DNA from: Camellia lanceoleosa
Lineage: Eukaryota; Streptophyta; Magnoliopsida; Ericales; Theaceae
DNA length: 64,000 nt
Assembly (NCBI GenBank): GCA_025200525.1
Contig: JANUSC010000374.1
Coordinates: 150,304 to 214,303, forward strand
Direction of reading: 5' to 3'
Part shown: positions 47,440-63,300 of the stretch, one piece after another
Layout of the letters: each line of letters starts with the position of its first letter
Position numbering within the stretch: the first letter of the stretch is position 1
Position numbers and translations under genes: made by a program
Notes under the pieces: generated by a model
Told to the model about the DNA's origin: nothing
Databases searched by the model: none
Seen by the model: only the letters and a program-made list of their open reading frames with translations

Positions 47440-48060
47440 GGGATTTGTCTTTAAGCTGTTATCCTCTGTATATATCTGTTTGGTGTTGCCTTGAATTTGG
47501 TTTTGCTTCAAATACGCATCTGTGTGGTAAAATACACACCTGCTTGGTTTACATTTGTTTGCTTTTGGCTTTGAATTTGGTTTTGCTTGAAATACACATC
47601 TGTGTGGTCAAATACGCATCTATTTATTATACATCCGTTTGTTTTTTGCTTTAATTTGGTTGTGCTTGAATAGTTATCCAACTAATCTGTATTGTAATCT
47701 GAGCTATCAGTTTAGTTTTGGCTTTAATTTGGTTTTGCTTCAATAATCATACATTTGTTTTCAGATTTGCTTCAAATATGTAAAATTATAAACAATCAAA
47801 TGTGTAAATCTGTTATATAAATCTGTCTTCAAATGTATAAATTTAAAAATCTGAAAATCAAATGCTTGAATAGTTATAAAAATCTGTCTTCAAGCATTAT
47901 AAACAATCAAATGCTTGAATAGTTATCCAATTAATCTATCTTCAAATGTGTAAATCTGGAAATTTGAGTTGAAATCTGTCTTTTTCAAACAATCAAATGG
48001 TTGAATAGTTATCCAACTAATCTATCTTCTTCATGTTGAAATCAAATGTTTGAATAATTA
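47440..48060. repeat. Degenerate tandem repeats
   Basis: Recurring phrases in the same order: TTTGAATTTGGTTTTGCTT with AAATACGCATCTGTGTGG (near 47488 and 47570), GCTTTAATTTGGTT, and GCTTGAATAGTTATCCAACT with CTGTCTTCAAATGTGTAAAT (several copies 47660-48030). Unit lengths vary from about 50 to 110 bp. Non-coding. Confidence 0.55.
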
Positions 48061-48120
48061 TATAAATATGTCTTCAACTGATGGCTTCTTCTTCTACTAA
48101 TAATAGCATATTATAAAACT

Positions 48121-48613
48121 ATGGCTTCTTCTTCTACTAATAATAGTAACATAAGATTAAAACCAATTGTGTGATTGTGGGAGAACTGCGGCGATGTATA
48201 TTGTACGCATGAATGACAACGGAAACCAAGGACATTTGTTCTTTGTTTGCCTATCGAAATATGTACGTATCGATTATATAATTTGATGTTTTACTGTGTA
48301 CAAAGTTATTTATGTGATTTGATTAACTAATTTTTGTGCATTGTAGAATCATAAAGAACATTATAATTACTTCAAATTAGCGAATGAGGATAAGAATGAT
48401 GGACAGCGATATCTCCACAATCCATTCCATGTTGGACCTTGGAAAGCTATAAAACGAGAAGAATTAAGCGATATAAGGACAAGGCTTTGTGAGATAGACA
48501 ATGAGTATGGTGCAAGGCTACAAGGATGGAGAAAAACTTCAAAATTAGGATTTATGTCATTGTTTTTTGAGTCTTTTGCACTTTATCATGTAAATTTCAT
48601 GAATCGAATGTAA
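48121..48613 (+). pseudogene. GRF-type zinc-finger protein remnant, two exons
   Basis: An ATG at 48121 starts MASSSTNNSNIRLKPIV. A 2-nt loss in a GTGTG run shifts the frame before CDCGRTAAMYIVRM..GHLFFVCLSKY (to 48262). GTACG and TGTAG flank an intron at 48263-48346, and exon 2 (48347-48613) continues in phase with NHKEHYNYFKLANEDK and a charged helical tail (KREELSDIRTRLCEIDNEYG) ending at TAA. The C.CG..C..YF pattern is that of GRF-type zinc fingers, a family common in plant genomes and often repeat-associated. The last metal ligand appears to be Tyr (HYNYF) rather than Cys. An upstream ATG at 48081 begins a duplicate of the first 26 bases. Probably non-functional. Confidence 0.5.
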
Positions 48614-50060
48614 CCAAAAACTTCATTCGTATTTTGTATCTTTTGTACTTAATGATGTAAATTACTGAATTGTTAGATGCTTTAGGGAATTTCATGAATG
48701 CGTTGTGTTGTGTTGTGTATTTGGATGAGTTTGTATGGTTTGTGATATTCTAACTCCAACCAGGATGCAATCTTAGTCCACAATGGATGCTGTCTTAGTC
48801 CTGATACAAGTTGAGAATACTCTTTTTATGTCATATATGTTAATCATGTACTTGCTGGCTTACAGGGAGCTAGATTGTTTAAGAGTAATTTTATGAACAA
48901 CACACCAATGGTTTTTGGTATATGCATGAGAGTACGTAACCTAAACTTGGTTTTTATGACATGGTGATTTACATTGTCTTAGTCTTTGTAATGTGTCACA
49001 TTTTTATTCTTGTTTGTGTTTCTGCTATAATTTAGATTCTTCCTTATTTTCAATTGTTTGAGCACCAGAAGAATCCCAAAAAGCCATTACAAAAGCACTT
49101 CCAAAGCTCTTTGATGTGTGATACCCGTTAATTGGATGTTGTCTTAGTCTACAATGCAAGTTTGTCTTGCCTTTGGCGCACACTTGCAACCACCACATAT
49201 CTCATCAGACTCATCAAATTGCTCTCTAATCAAAGCCATCAACTGCCCAACAAAAATCCATTAGTGACCAAACACACAAATAAGTTTTCTAAACTAATAA
49301 GTTTTCTCATCAAATTGTTATAAACTAATACTAAGAAAAAAGATCAAAAAACTTATTTGCTGTTGGTAACAGTCCACTTGCCCCCATTAGCACACTCAGG
49401 ATCTTCCCATTTGGGCTCAATCCCAGCTCTGAACAAATGAAAATCAGCATTTGCAGGAAACTTGCTAGGCTTAAAAATTTGATCATACAAACTATACAAA
49501 ACTTCACAACTTCACAAATCAATACACAAAATCTCATCCATATTTTTCATATCATGTGCAAAGATTTAAAGTAGTTAATTAAAATCAAATGGAATATCAA
49601 TCTCTCATTTAAAAAAAAAAAAAATCAAATCTTGGGTTTGTTTTGTTTGTCCTCTCAGCAATTGTCTATAACAACCCTGTGTAAGTAAAGACGGACATAA
49701 TTTTCATGCAAAATAAAGTACTTGATCTCACACATAATACCAAAAATGAATGCCCAATGAGACCATCTCACATGAAAAATAACATTGTAATAGAAAATTA
49801 CTAATTCAAAATAATAAAACAATTTACAAAAGTTCAATTACGGAGGATTAACATTACGCTACAGAAAAGTTCAACCAGAAATTTTCTTTTACCTAACCAC
49901 AATTTACAAATCTTCCATGATTAACCAAAAACACAATCAGGCATACAATGGCCAACAATTACTAGTGCAAAACATATTCTAGCCATAATACCTACATTGT
50001 TACATACGAATGTCATACAATTACTAGTGCAAAACTAAAAAAATAATTGGGCATTTGAAT
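48614..50060. other. Intergenic DNA between the GRF and FRS-like remnants
   Basis: AT-rich. A phrase GTCTTAGTC(C/T)ACAATG occurs near 48772 and 49140. I see no conserved ORF or RNA gene. Confidence 0.35.
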
Positions 50061-51000
50061 CTGCATCTATATTGAAGTCAACAAATTACGATACTCTTTG
50101 TCGAACTTTTCTTGCTTATATTGTTGACTATTCACCTTGAGTATGAGAGGTGTTTCCAATATTGTCCGCCATTTGCATTGTGCTAACCCATGCCTATAAA
50201 AACAAAGTACATATTACAAATAATAACCACAAACATATTGACCAATTTAAAATTTAATTCATCATTAAAATATGTGTACTCATATATTGAACACGTACTA
50301 GTATATACATATTGTCTTGTGTGCTCACCATAGAAGGAAAATAATAAGGTTGATCTTGCGGCACCTTATCATTATATAGAGGGACAATGTTAGTAGTAAT
50401 TTGAAGCTTTAAAATAAAACCTCACAACAAACAAAGTGCAATATATTAAGTCCATTCAACACGTACCAATACATACATACTGTCTTGTGTGCAAACCATA
50501 GAAGGAAAATAGTGAGATTGATCTTGCGGTACCTTATCATCAAATAGTAACACAATTTCATTACTAATTTCAAGCATTAAACTATCAATACACAAAAACC
50601 TTACGAAATAACCTACCCAAAGCATTTACCTGTGCAGGAGTAGTCTTCTTATTCTTTCCCTTTAACTGATTAACTATTTGATCAACCTTGCTAACCTTAA
50701 GCGTTCTAAGGGATTTCCGTTTGATCTTTTGTTGGGATCCACACCCAAGTACATTCAATTCCAAGTACTTTACTTCTCCATCCTTGTTAGATTTTGTGAT
50801 TTAAAAGCTATAGCAAATCCGATGTTTAGCATATTTTGCATAAGATATGTACACTTCTTGTTTTGAGGTAATATACATCCCTTCTTAAGTTCCTCAACTT
50901 CCCCACTCTCGTTAAATGACATATTGTTATCTTGTTATTCAACTTCATCACTCCCATTGAATGAATTATTGTTTGAATCAATATTCATTGTAGCTTCAAA
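50061..51000 (-). pseudogene. FAR1-related (FRS-like) protein remnant with a duplicated exon
   Basis: On the minus strand an ATG near 50990 opens MNIDSNNNSFNGSDEVE. A FAR1-type DNA-binding region follows in shifting frames: EELKKGCILPQNK, YAKYAKH or MLNIGFAI, NKDGEVKYLELNVLGCGSQQ, KIKRKSLRTLKVSKVDQIV (50930-50640), with a GTAAATG donor near 50635. Two similar exons come next: EIVLLFDDKVPQDQSHYF/PSMV (50580-50458) and NIVPLYNDKVPQDQPYYF/PSMV (50410-50282). A last exon reads WVSTMQMADNIGNTSHTQGE and a stop (near 50200-50130). FRS proteins descend from Mutator-type transposases. In-frame TGA/TAA and frameshifts argue for decay. Family assignment is moderate. Confidence 0.42.
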
Positions 51001-51064
51001 GTTAAATAAAATCTTGTTAAATCTTTGTTCAAATGATTAAAATGTTAACATACTGTGAAAATGA

Positions 51065-51480
51065 TTAAATTGATCAAATTTTGCTCAAACAATGAATACG
51101 AGCAAATGCATATGAATCTCAAACAATAAATCTCAAACAATGCATGTGAAACAATAAATAAATCTAATTTTTTATATATATAATAATAGTAGACAATGAA
51201 TAAAATAAATCCTCAAGTAATAGAGCAATAGAAGAGCAACCATGGCGACCCACGATAGCCACAAATAAATTCAATCTACTAATTTTTTGGGGGTACCTCT
51301 AATTAAATTGATCAAATTTTGCTCAAACAAAAATGCTATTATGCATGTGAAACAATAAATAAATCCATTTTTTTTTTTAATAATAGTAGACAATGAATAT
51401 GAAAAAAAAATTAAATTAAATTAAAAAAAATCTTCAACTAATAGAGCAATGGAAGAAGCGACCATGGCGTACAAATAAAT
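51065..51480. repeat. Diverged tandem duplication (about 240 bp unit)
   Basis: AAATTGATCAAATTTTGCTC, GCATGTGAAACAATAAATAA, AATAGTAGACAATGAATA and TAGAGCAATGGAAGA-type blocks occur in the same order at 51065-51270 and 51305-51480. A third partial block with AGCAACCATGGCGGCC follows at about 51490. Confidence 0.55.
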
Positions 51481-51899
51481 CTTATGATAGAGCAATGGAA
51501 AAGCAACCATGGCGGCCACAATCATCTTAGCTAGCGACCATGGCGATCATGGCATCCACAATGACGAGCGATTATAGAGCAATGTTTGAAAGGAAATATC
51601 TTATCCACAACTCAAACACAACTCCGATTGCTCTGCGGCACACAAACTTCCTTCTTTTCCACTCAGGTAAACGGCAGTGAGTGGCGGCACAAGCTAGGTT
51701 GCGACTAGGCGGTGCTCCGCTCTCTCTACTTTGTTCTTTTCTTCTCTTTTTTTTTTTTTTTTTTTTTGAAATGAAATGAAATGAAAGGTGGGTGTATACA
51801 TGAAGCTACCATGACACCAAGTTGAGTACAAAGCGTGCTTCGAGCCATTGAACCAAAGACTTTTGAGCTATGTGGCGGAACAGCTAGTTATAATAGATT

Positions 51900-53064
51900 A
51901 AAAATTTGTGTTTGGTTTTCTTTGGAATCTTGATTTTAAAGACAAAATTTTCAAATCACTTTTCAAAATTCATAACTAAACACACAATTCAAAATTACTC
52001 AAAACTTAATTCAAAATTAATTTCAAAACTCAATTCAAAATTTTTTTCAAAACTCAAAATCAAACTCTTTTCAAAACTCTATTTTAAAAGTAGAAATTCA
52101 AAAAAAAAAAAATTATTTTGTTTTTTACAATTATTTTTAGAATCATGATTTGAGTGTAGAATCATGTTTTAAGTTATGAATTTTGAAAGAGAAAATTTGT
52201 TTAGTTATGAGTTTTGAAAAGAATTTTGAGTTGTATTTTGAAATTTTTTAGATTTATTTTTTTTAAATATTTAAAAATTTTATTAATTTTATTTTTTTAG
52301 GGTAAATATTTTATATTTTAAATATTTATTTATTTTAATGTGTACTATATTTCAAACATTTATGTGTTATATTTTTTTAATACTAATTTTTTTTAAAATT
52401 ATTTTTTATTTTAGATATATAATTTTTATTTTAAGTATTTTATTATATTTTTAAATATATTTTTAAATATCTTAATTTTTTTTGTTATGTGTTGGTTATG
52501 ATTTGAGTGTAGAGCTTTGAAAGTAGTGTGGAGTTTTAAATTATGTGTTTAGTTATGAGTTTTGAAAATAATTTTTAAATTAAATTTTGAGTTATGTGTT
52601 TGTCACAATTTGAATATGAAGTTGTGTTTTAAGTTTAAAATATTAAAATTAAAAATTAAAATATTTACAAAATAAAATAAAATGTTTAAAATAAAAATAA
52701 AAAATATTTAAATGAAAATTATATATTTAAAATAAAAAATAATTTTTGTAAACATTTTTTAATATTTTAAAAAATAATCCAAAAATTTAAAATATAACTT
52801 AAAATTCAAAACTCAAAATACAACTCAAAACTCTTTTTAAAACTCAAAACTCTTTACAAAATTCAAAATTCAAAAACTCTTTTCAAAATTCATAACTAAA
52901 CAAATTTTCTATTTTCAAAACTCAACTCACAAACTCTTTTGAAAACATTTTTCAAAATTTATAACCAAACAAATTTTCTATTTCAAAACTCAACTCACAA
53001 TTTCATACTCAAATCACAACTCCAAAATAATAATCACAATTCTAAAATTAAACCAAACGCTACA
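51900..53064. repeat. Large AT-rich inverted-repeat region (MITE-like)
   Basis: The left end reads GTGTTTGGTTTTCTTTGG and the reverse complement of the right end GTAGCGTTTGGTTTAATTTT. The interior is dense in TTTCAAAACTCAAAA and its complement TTTTGAGTTTTGAAA, so the two halves can pair. Shares TGATTTGAGTGTAG with 1004-1215. Either nested MITEs of one family or one long foldback element. Non-coding. Confidence 0.45.
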
Positions 53065-54030
53065 TAATTTAGCCGTATGAGACTCACAACCTTTTGATAT
53101 TATAATTTAGCAACTAGTTATAATAGATGTCATTTGAATGAGCTTTTATAGTGATTTTTTTTATTGGTGTTTTTCTTTTTTTTTTGTAAACTTTTTTTAA
53201 TAAATAAATTCATAAGCTTTTAGAATTTTAGATTTAGAATTTACGAAGCAGGAGAGTAAAAAATAAAATAAATGAATGAATAAATAAATAAATTGAAAAA
53301 AATCCATTAAAATCAAAACAACAAAAAAATGATCTTTAGTGAATTTTTTATTTTTATTTCTTAGATTATTCTACACTATACAAATTAGAAAAGTAAAAAA
53401 AATGACATAATTTTAAATTTTTTTTTTTTACTTAAAAAAAAAAAAAAAATGACATGTTACTTTTTTTGTTGAATGCCAAAGGACACCTGATTTTTAGTCG
53501 CTAACATTTCTATTTCATTAATACTATTATGTATACAAAAAAAGATATCTCAAAAATAAAATATATGGATAAATTTGGATAAATTACACTGACTTCTTAA
53601 GGAATTTTATTTGGCATAATTATTGGGCTCACTTAAAGTTTTAATTCACACATTTAACTTATTTTCAAAAATATTTCGTTAGTCATATAAATAAAAAAAA
53701 TTATACCTTTATAAAATATATATTTTATTTTATTTATGACACCGTCTATATGAATTTTGATGCTTGCCTAACTAAAATATGATGAAATTCTCTTGGTGGA
53801 TCCGTGTGGCTATTCACATATGCAATTTTGTTTGTTGTCAATAAAAATCAAATGATGTGAGTAGCTACAGACTTGAGTCTACTTTACACATTTTCCTTAT
53901 CCTTACACCTGCCACTTCCTTGGCCTTCCATTCTCTACCACTCAATCCATAATCCACTCTCTCCACCCACCAAAAAAGTATCCTACAATACTGTATCACA
54001 GATATCTCTACATCTTCACTCTCCTCATCT
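53065..54030. other. Upstream region of the reductase gene
   Basis: AT-rich DNA without ORFs. The promoter should lie here, but no clear TATA box was identified. Confidence 0.35.
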
Positions 54031-54056
54031 CTTCTTCTTCTTCTTCTTCTTCTTCT
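54031..54056 (+). repeat. (CTT)n in the reductase 5' leader
   Basis: A run of CTT units ending 22 bp before the start codon at 54079. Pyrimidine-rich leaders are typical of highly expressed plant photosynthetic genes. Confidence 0.8.
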
Positions 54057-54078
54057 CCTTCATCACCATCACAAAACC

Positions 54079-57723
<3,645 letters not shown>

Positions 57724-59558
57724 TTCTTGTCTTCTTGTACAGGATAGGTAACCTCTTTTGTAATTTTTTTTGTTTTCTGCTTTATAAAGCAATTATATTG
57801 TTATATATGACTTTTAAGAGAGTTATTTTTGAGGGCGTGTATCAAAATATAGTGTAAAACCAATTTCATACTCTTTGTATGGATTGTCAATTGGACATTT
57901 CTTGCTTATTCTCATAACAACAATACTACATCTCCAGAAAAATATCTTGAACATTAACTAAAATGGTTATTGCCTGTGTCTAATCAAACCCTGGTTAATC
58001 TTGATGACCACCAGTGACTATTGGTTGAGTGACATGAGTATAGCCCTTCAATTGATAGAAGTTTGAGGTTCTAAAGCATTAGAATAGGATCAACCAGGTT
58101 ATTGATTCTTCAATTATATGAAAATGAATTTTAAACGATGTAACATAAATTGATTACACAGCAGCAAAAATTGGGACAGTAATGTAGTCATTGCAAAGAT
58201 TAGGGCTATGATCAAGTTGAGTTGAGCCAATTAATAGATTGTTTTAGCTTGAAAAGTTAACAAGTTTCAAAATATTTTCAAGTTTGATTTATTTATCTAA
58301 TGAGCTGATCTCAAACAAATTTTTAGCAGTCAGTACAAATTGAATTCAAATAATTTAATTTTTTATAGTATATATAACCTTGTCGAACCGAACAATAAAT
58401 TGTAAAAATTTGATTTGAAAACTTAATATGTTTAAAATTGATCATTGATTTACACCAGTAGATCCAATGGGTTTGTAAAGATTTGGGCATGGTGTCTGGT
58501 TCGCCTCTCACTGTTATTGTTTTTCGTCTCCTCTTATCTGTGTTGTAAAAAACAAAACAAAAAAAGGGTTCAACTTCTACGTTGAAATCCATTTCCTTTT
58601 CCATTTGAATCATTAATTATAAAGGTTTTTTATTTTATGATGATTTTTTTGTTTAGTGATTTTTTTATAAAAATAAAAAAATAAAAAATAAATAAAAAGT
58701 CCTAGGCTTTTGTTTCTTCTCAACTAAATGAACTGAAAAATTTTGAAAAAAAATCCATAAAAGAGTATTAGAAAAAAAAAAAAAAAAAAAGCAGCTAAAA
58801 CATTTTTTTTTTTTTGGTGACTATTTTAAACTTATTTTTGAAAATTTTCAATTTTTTTTATTTTAAATTCATTTATAAAAGACTGTGCGAAAAAGTAAAT
58901 TTTTTATAACATAATTTTAAAAAGAAAATTACTAAAGATTAAAAAAAAAATTGAAAAAAAAAAGTGATTTATTTAGATGTTTTTGAACACTCAACTGTAA
59001 TTTAACTTCTAATGTTATCTTTAAACTAACTAAAATTAACTGAATAATACTATATGTACTAATTAGTATACACACTAGTGTAACAACAGATGATATGTCA
59101 TAATTTTAGAGGTTTTGAATATTTATAATTTGTATAATAAATAAGGTCATTAATGATATCATAACACTAATTGGTATAATAATATGTACACTAATTGGTA
59201 CCACCAAAATTAACTTCTAATTATTATAGAAAAACATTAATTGCTAATTAATCTAGGCCATATATTTATATATATCATTTACTTATCAGTTAGTATCTGC
59301 TCTCAACGTCCTACTCAGGAAAAAAAAAAAATGTAAAATTGTTGGAAACAATTTTTTTTTTTCTATAAATCTCATTATTTTTTAATTATATAATTTAAAT
59401 TTTAATATTTTGATTTATTTTTCAAATTAAATTATTAATTATGAAAATTAATCTTTTTATTTGGTTATGTATATATCTATTTACATGGAGCGATTGGTAT
59501 GGTAGGGTAGGGTTACAAGTGTTATTTGTTTTGGAAAGCTCGAAGGATCCATCCATCA
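57724..59558. other. Intergenic region between the reductase and cold-shock genes
   Basis: The first part should be the reductase 3' UTR. 58620-58980 is extremely AT-rich with poly-A and poly-T runs. No ORF of note. Confidence 0.4.
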
Positions 59559-60330
59559 ATGGCGGAGAAAACAGCAGATCGAGAGGCACTGTGAGGTGGT
59601 TCGATGACCAGAAGGGCTACAGCTTCATCTCGCCCGACCTCGGCGGCGAAGATCTCTTCGTTCATCAATCTTCCATCAAATCCGACGGTTTCGTACCCTT
59701 CAGGAAGGTCAAGTCGTCGAGTTCCTCATCGCCTTGAGAACGATCGCACCAAGGCCATTGAAGTCACCGGTCTGACGGATCTTCAGTCGACAAGATCGGC
59801 AGGATTTTTACTCAGCCGGAAGAGGCGGCCGCAGTGGCGGTTTCGGATTTCGTAGCGGCGGCGGAGGAACTGGGAGGAACGGTGGTGGCAATGCCTATCG
59901 CGGCGGCGGCGGCGGCGATGGGTGTTATAACTGTGGAAGAGTGGGCATATGGCGAGTTGTCGCCGCCAAATGATGAACCCCGGCGGAGGCGGGGGAGATG
60001 GGGCTTGTTATAACTGCGGTGACTATGGCCATATGGCTAGAGACTGCAATCGCGGCCGTGGCGGCGGCGGCGGCGGCGGTGGAGGTGGAGGGGCGTGCTA
60101 TAACTGTGGAGGTAGGTCATTTGGCGAGGTGCCCTAGTGGCGGCGGCGGCGGCACGGCGGCGGCGGCGGTTATGGAAGGTTCGGCGGCGGAGGCGGAGGA
60201 GGTGGTTTGGAAGGTTCGCAAGTGTCGGCGGAGGCAACTGCTACAACTGTGGGGAGCAAGGGCACTTCGCGAAGAATGCCCTAACAATTCAGCAGCCAGC
60301 AACTTTCATGGAGATCTGAAAAAAGAGTAA
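59559..60330 (+). CDS. Cold-shock-domain glycine-rich zinc-knuckle RNA-binding protein (frameshifted copy)
   Basis: Intron-less, as is usual for the plant CSP/GRP2 family. The ATG at 59559 starts MAEK.. and a cold-shock domain follows: [37 protein letters not shown], then an [17 protein letters not shown] part. A glycine-rich tail comes after it, with four CCHC knuckles: [14 protein letters not shown] (59920), [15 protein letters not shown] (60003-60050, intact), ACYNCG..GH (60095) and [13 protein letters not shown] (60235). These proteins bind and unwind RNA or single-stranded DNA as chaperones in cold adaptation and development. The frame is broken repeatedly: one A short after the start, single C or G losses near 59695, 59753 and 59792, and small losses in knuckles 1, 3 and 4. 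Most losses are one base from a short homopolymer. The stop may be TAA at 60328-60330. Recent pseudogene or error-laden gene. Confidence 0.82.
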
Positions 60331-63300
60331 TCGTATAGATCTCTTCTTCTTATCTTTGATACCATTATCTGCTATTTTCGTTGAGCTTTTATTTTTATTT
60401 TTTTTTTTATACATAAGATCGTTCTTTTTAGATAATTATCTGGTTTTGGGTTTATTAGCGATCCACTGTTTGCCAAGAATTTTCAGTTGGTATAGATATA
60501 TAGAATGGTGGTTCGGTAACTGATCTAGGGTTTTTGCTTCATTTTGGTTCAATGAACTTGGGATTATTTTGCATTTGGTGAATTTACTTCTAGTGTTTGT
60601 ATATCCAAATTTATGTGAATTGATGGTTTAATGCTCTGCTTGAATCTTTAAATGGGATGTGCATTTGGGGCTCTGTTATTAATTAGCCTTTTTGAGTGTA
60701 TTCAACTGTGTTTGTATTTATAACAGTTGCTCAATATCAAAGCATGAACCTATGCTCTTAGTTAAATTTTCAATGCCAGTTGTGGATTCAATGGCCAATT
60801 TTTGAACCGTGCAATGTTTAAAAATAACCTTTATGCCAAATTCATCAATGCCGATCAGATTTGTCTCAGGTTGTCCATAATTTAGCCAAAGGAAACCAGT
60901 TAGAAAACCAGTTATTTCTGGTGGTCAATGGATTTGGCTGAAAATCCAAGTTAGCTGCTATTGCATTAGCTCTATTCTTCCTATTTTTGCAATTTGGTAT
61001 GCAACAGCAAAATCAAAGTGGCCGTCATTTGGTTTTGTATTTTTTATTTTTTTTGGTATTATTATTGTGTGTGTGTGATGTTTTTTATCTATTTATTTAG
61101 AAGTCAACTTGGTGTACCTCTTGCCCTTGGACTTGATAATGAAATAAAAAATTGGTGGATAATATATACTATGAACTTCTGTGTTAATTTAGTTTTTATT
61201 TTTCTTGGGGTGGGGTGTTAGGTGTTGTCCTGTGTCAATTTTGTTTGCCATCATTTAAATATTTCTTATGGTGGCGTCAGCTTGTTTGTGTAATAATCTG
61301 CCTTGCCTGCTGCAATGGTTTGATTTCACCCAGTGTTATCAAACTGGCACTTTACCTGGGGTTCCTCATCACCCTTGGTGAGACAACTTTGATGAATCAT
61401 AGTCGATGCATATGCTTCTTTCAATTCTTTTGATTTGTTAAAGACATGATATGATCCCTTCAATCTATTGGAGTCATTATAATTCTATGTGTTTGCATAC
61501 CCTGTCAAAGAGTCTCAACTCTAGTCAATGTGGTGTACTCCTTATGTCTTTTCTTTTTTCTTTTTAAGTGTGTTTAATTATTTAATTACTAATTTCTTTA
61601 TTGTATAATTGCTTTACAGTTGTTAATTGTTCAATTGCTTGATTTAAATTTACTTCATTTGAAATTGTTGATGCAATTCAAGTTATCAAGCACAACATAT
61701 CGCGTTGGGTGATAAGAATATTCAGTAAAATATGATGTTATGCAATATATCATTGGTTATTACATAGAGACAAAAACGACATAATAAATTTCTCATACTC
61801 AAAAGATTATGCAATATCTATACCATGTATTTCACTTCAACGAAGCACATGCCAAGGCGAAGAAACCGTGGCATCTTGGTGCAACTCCTGAATCTCTATG
61901 TAGACTTGATTTCTAAGGCTTTATAGTAGCATTATCTGCATTGCTTGATGTGTATACTATTGTAGTGAAGTCATTTGGAGTTGGTGTTAGTGAGCTGACA
62001 ACTGATTTCATTAGGCACTTTCACGTTGAGGATCTCTAACAAATAATTTTCTACATAATATGCTGTACAAATCACACAAATAGGTTTATATTTTAGTTGA
62101 TAGTATTATTGCACATTGTCCTAGATGATACTATATGGACTTTTATCATTTTTTTTAATTATTAGGAATTTAGGACAATGAAACCTGTACATTGTATACC
62201 ATATTGCCCTTTGCCTCTATTACAGTTTTGGAATGATAATTATGAACAGTTTATTTAAATTATATCTGCTGCTAATGTTGGACATTTTGTTGTATTATGA
62301 TGATTCATGGGGATTTAATTTCTCTTTGATTACTTGGTACAACAATTACAATGGCAGCTTACATGATGAATTATGAGCATATGATGATACATCATTGGAT
62401 TATTATGATTAATGTGATAGGATATTGTGGTTGAGGTGTAAGACTATTGGTTTAAAGCCAGAGACATCTTTTCTGGTTAGAGGTGATTTAAACACCCATT
62501 TTCCCCTTTCCATATGTTTTGATTCATAAAGTGTCAGTGGAAAGAACTCCTAGCTCTTCCTGCATGGAACTAAGCCAGTCATGACCCTGCATATTCAGTA
62601 TTACCTGCTAAAAGTGTTTTAACGCCTAGTTTTAAATTTCATGCAACACAGATGGTAATAACAATTCAATTCAGTATGGTTTGAATTTCTCCACCTGCAT
62701 GTAAGTTTTTATTTCACGTGTATTTATTGTGATTTTCTCTCACACTTTATGTTGTATTTGATTATTATTATTATTATTCATTGGGTTTTTATTGTAATAT
62801 TGTACATCTATCAAATAAAAAAATAAAAAATTGCATACACAGTTTCAAGTATGCATTTTGTAGCATTTTTATTTGTAAAATATGCACGCGTGCACAAAAA
62901 AATTGAGTGTTCTAAATATGCACTTTTTATATTTTCATCTCTAATCTATTAAAGGCCAAGTTTGGCATGATTTAAATAATATAAAAAGTCGAAAAAGTCA
63001 CTATGTCTATTTAAGTCACGTTATTTTATTTAAATCAAATCACCTTTCTAACGCGTCATATCAAATTCAACTCAAATTCAACCCATATAAGTCAATAAGT
63101 CAAAAATCACACTTTTTTAAGTCTTTGTTTGTCATCTACTATATAATCCATCTTTTATTTTTTATCTTTTTCCATTACATCACCTCTCTATTTTCTGCAC
63201 GTTTTTTAAGTAAAAAGACAAAAAATCAGTTTTTTAAAACCTTTTGAAACCAACGCTAGAACATCTCAAACCAACCTAAAACTTGTTTGTTTGTTTTTGA

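Noticed and set aside
60037..60302. Arginine-rich minus-strand frames
   Set aside because: They are the reverse complement of the glycine-rich GGC repeats of the cold-shock protein.
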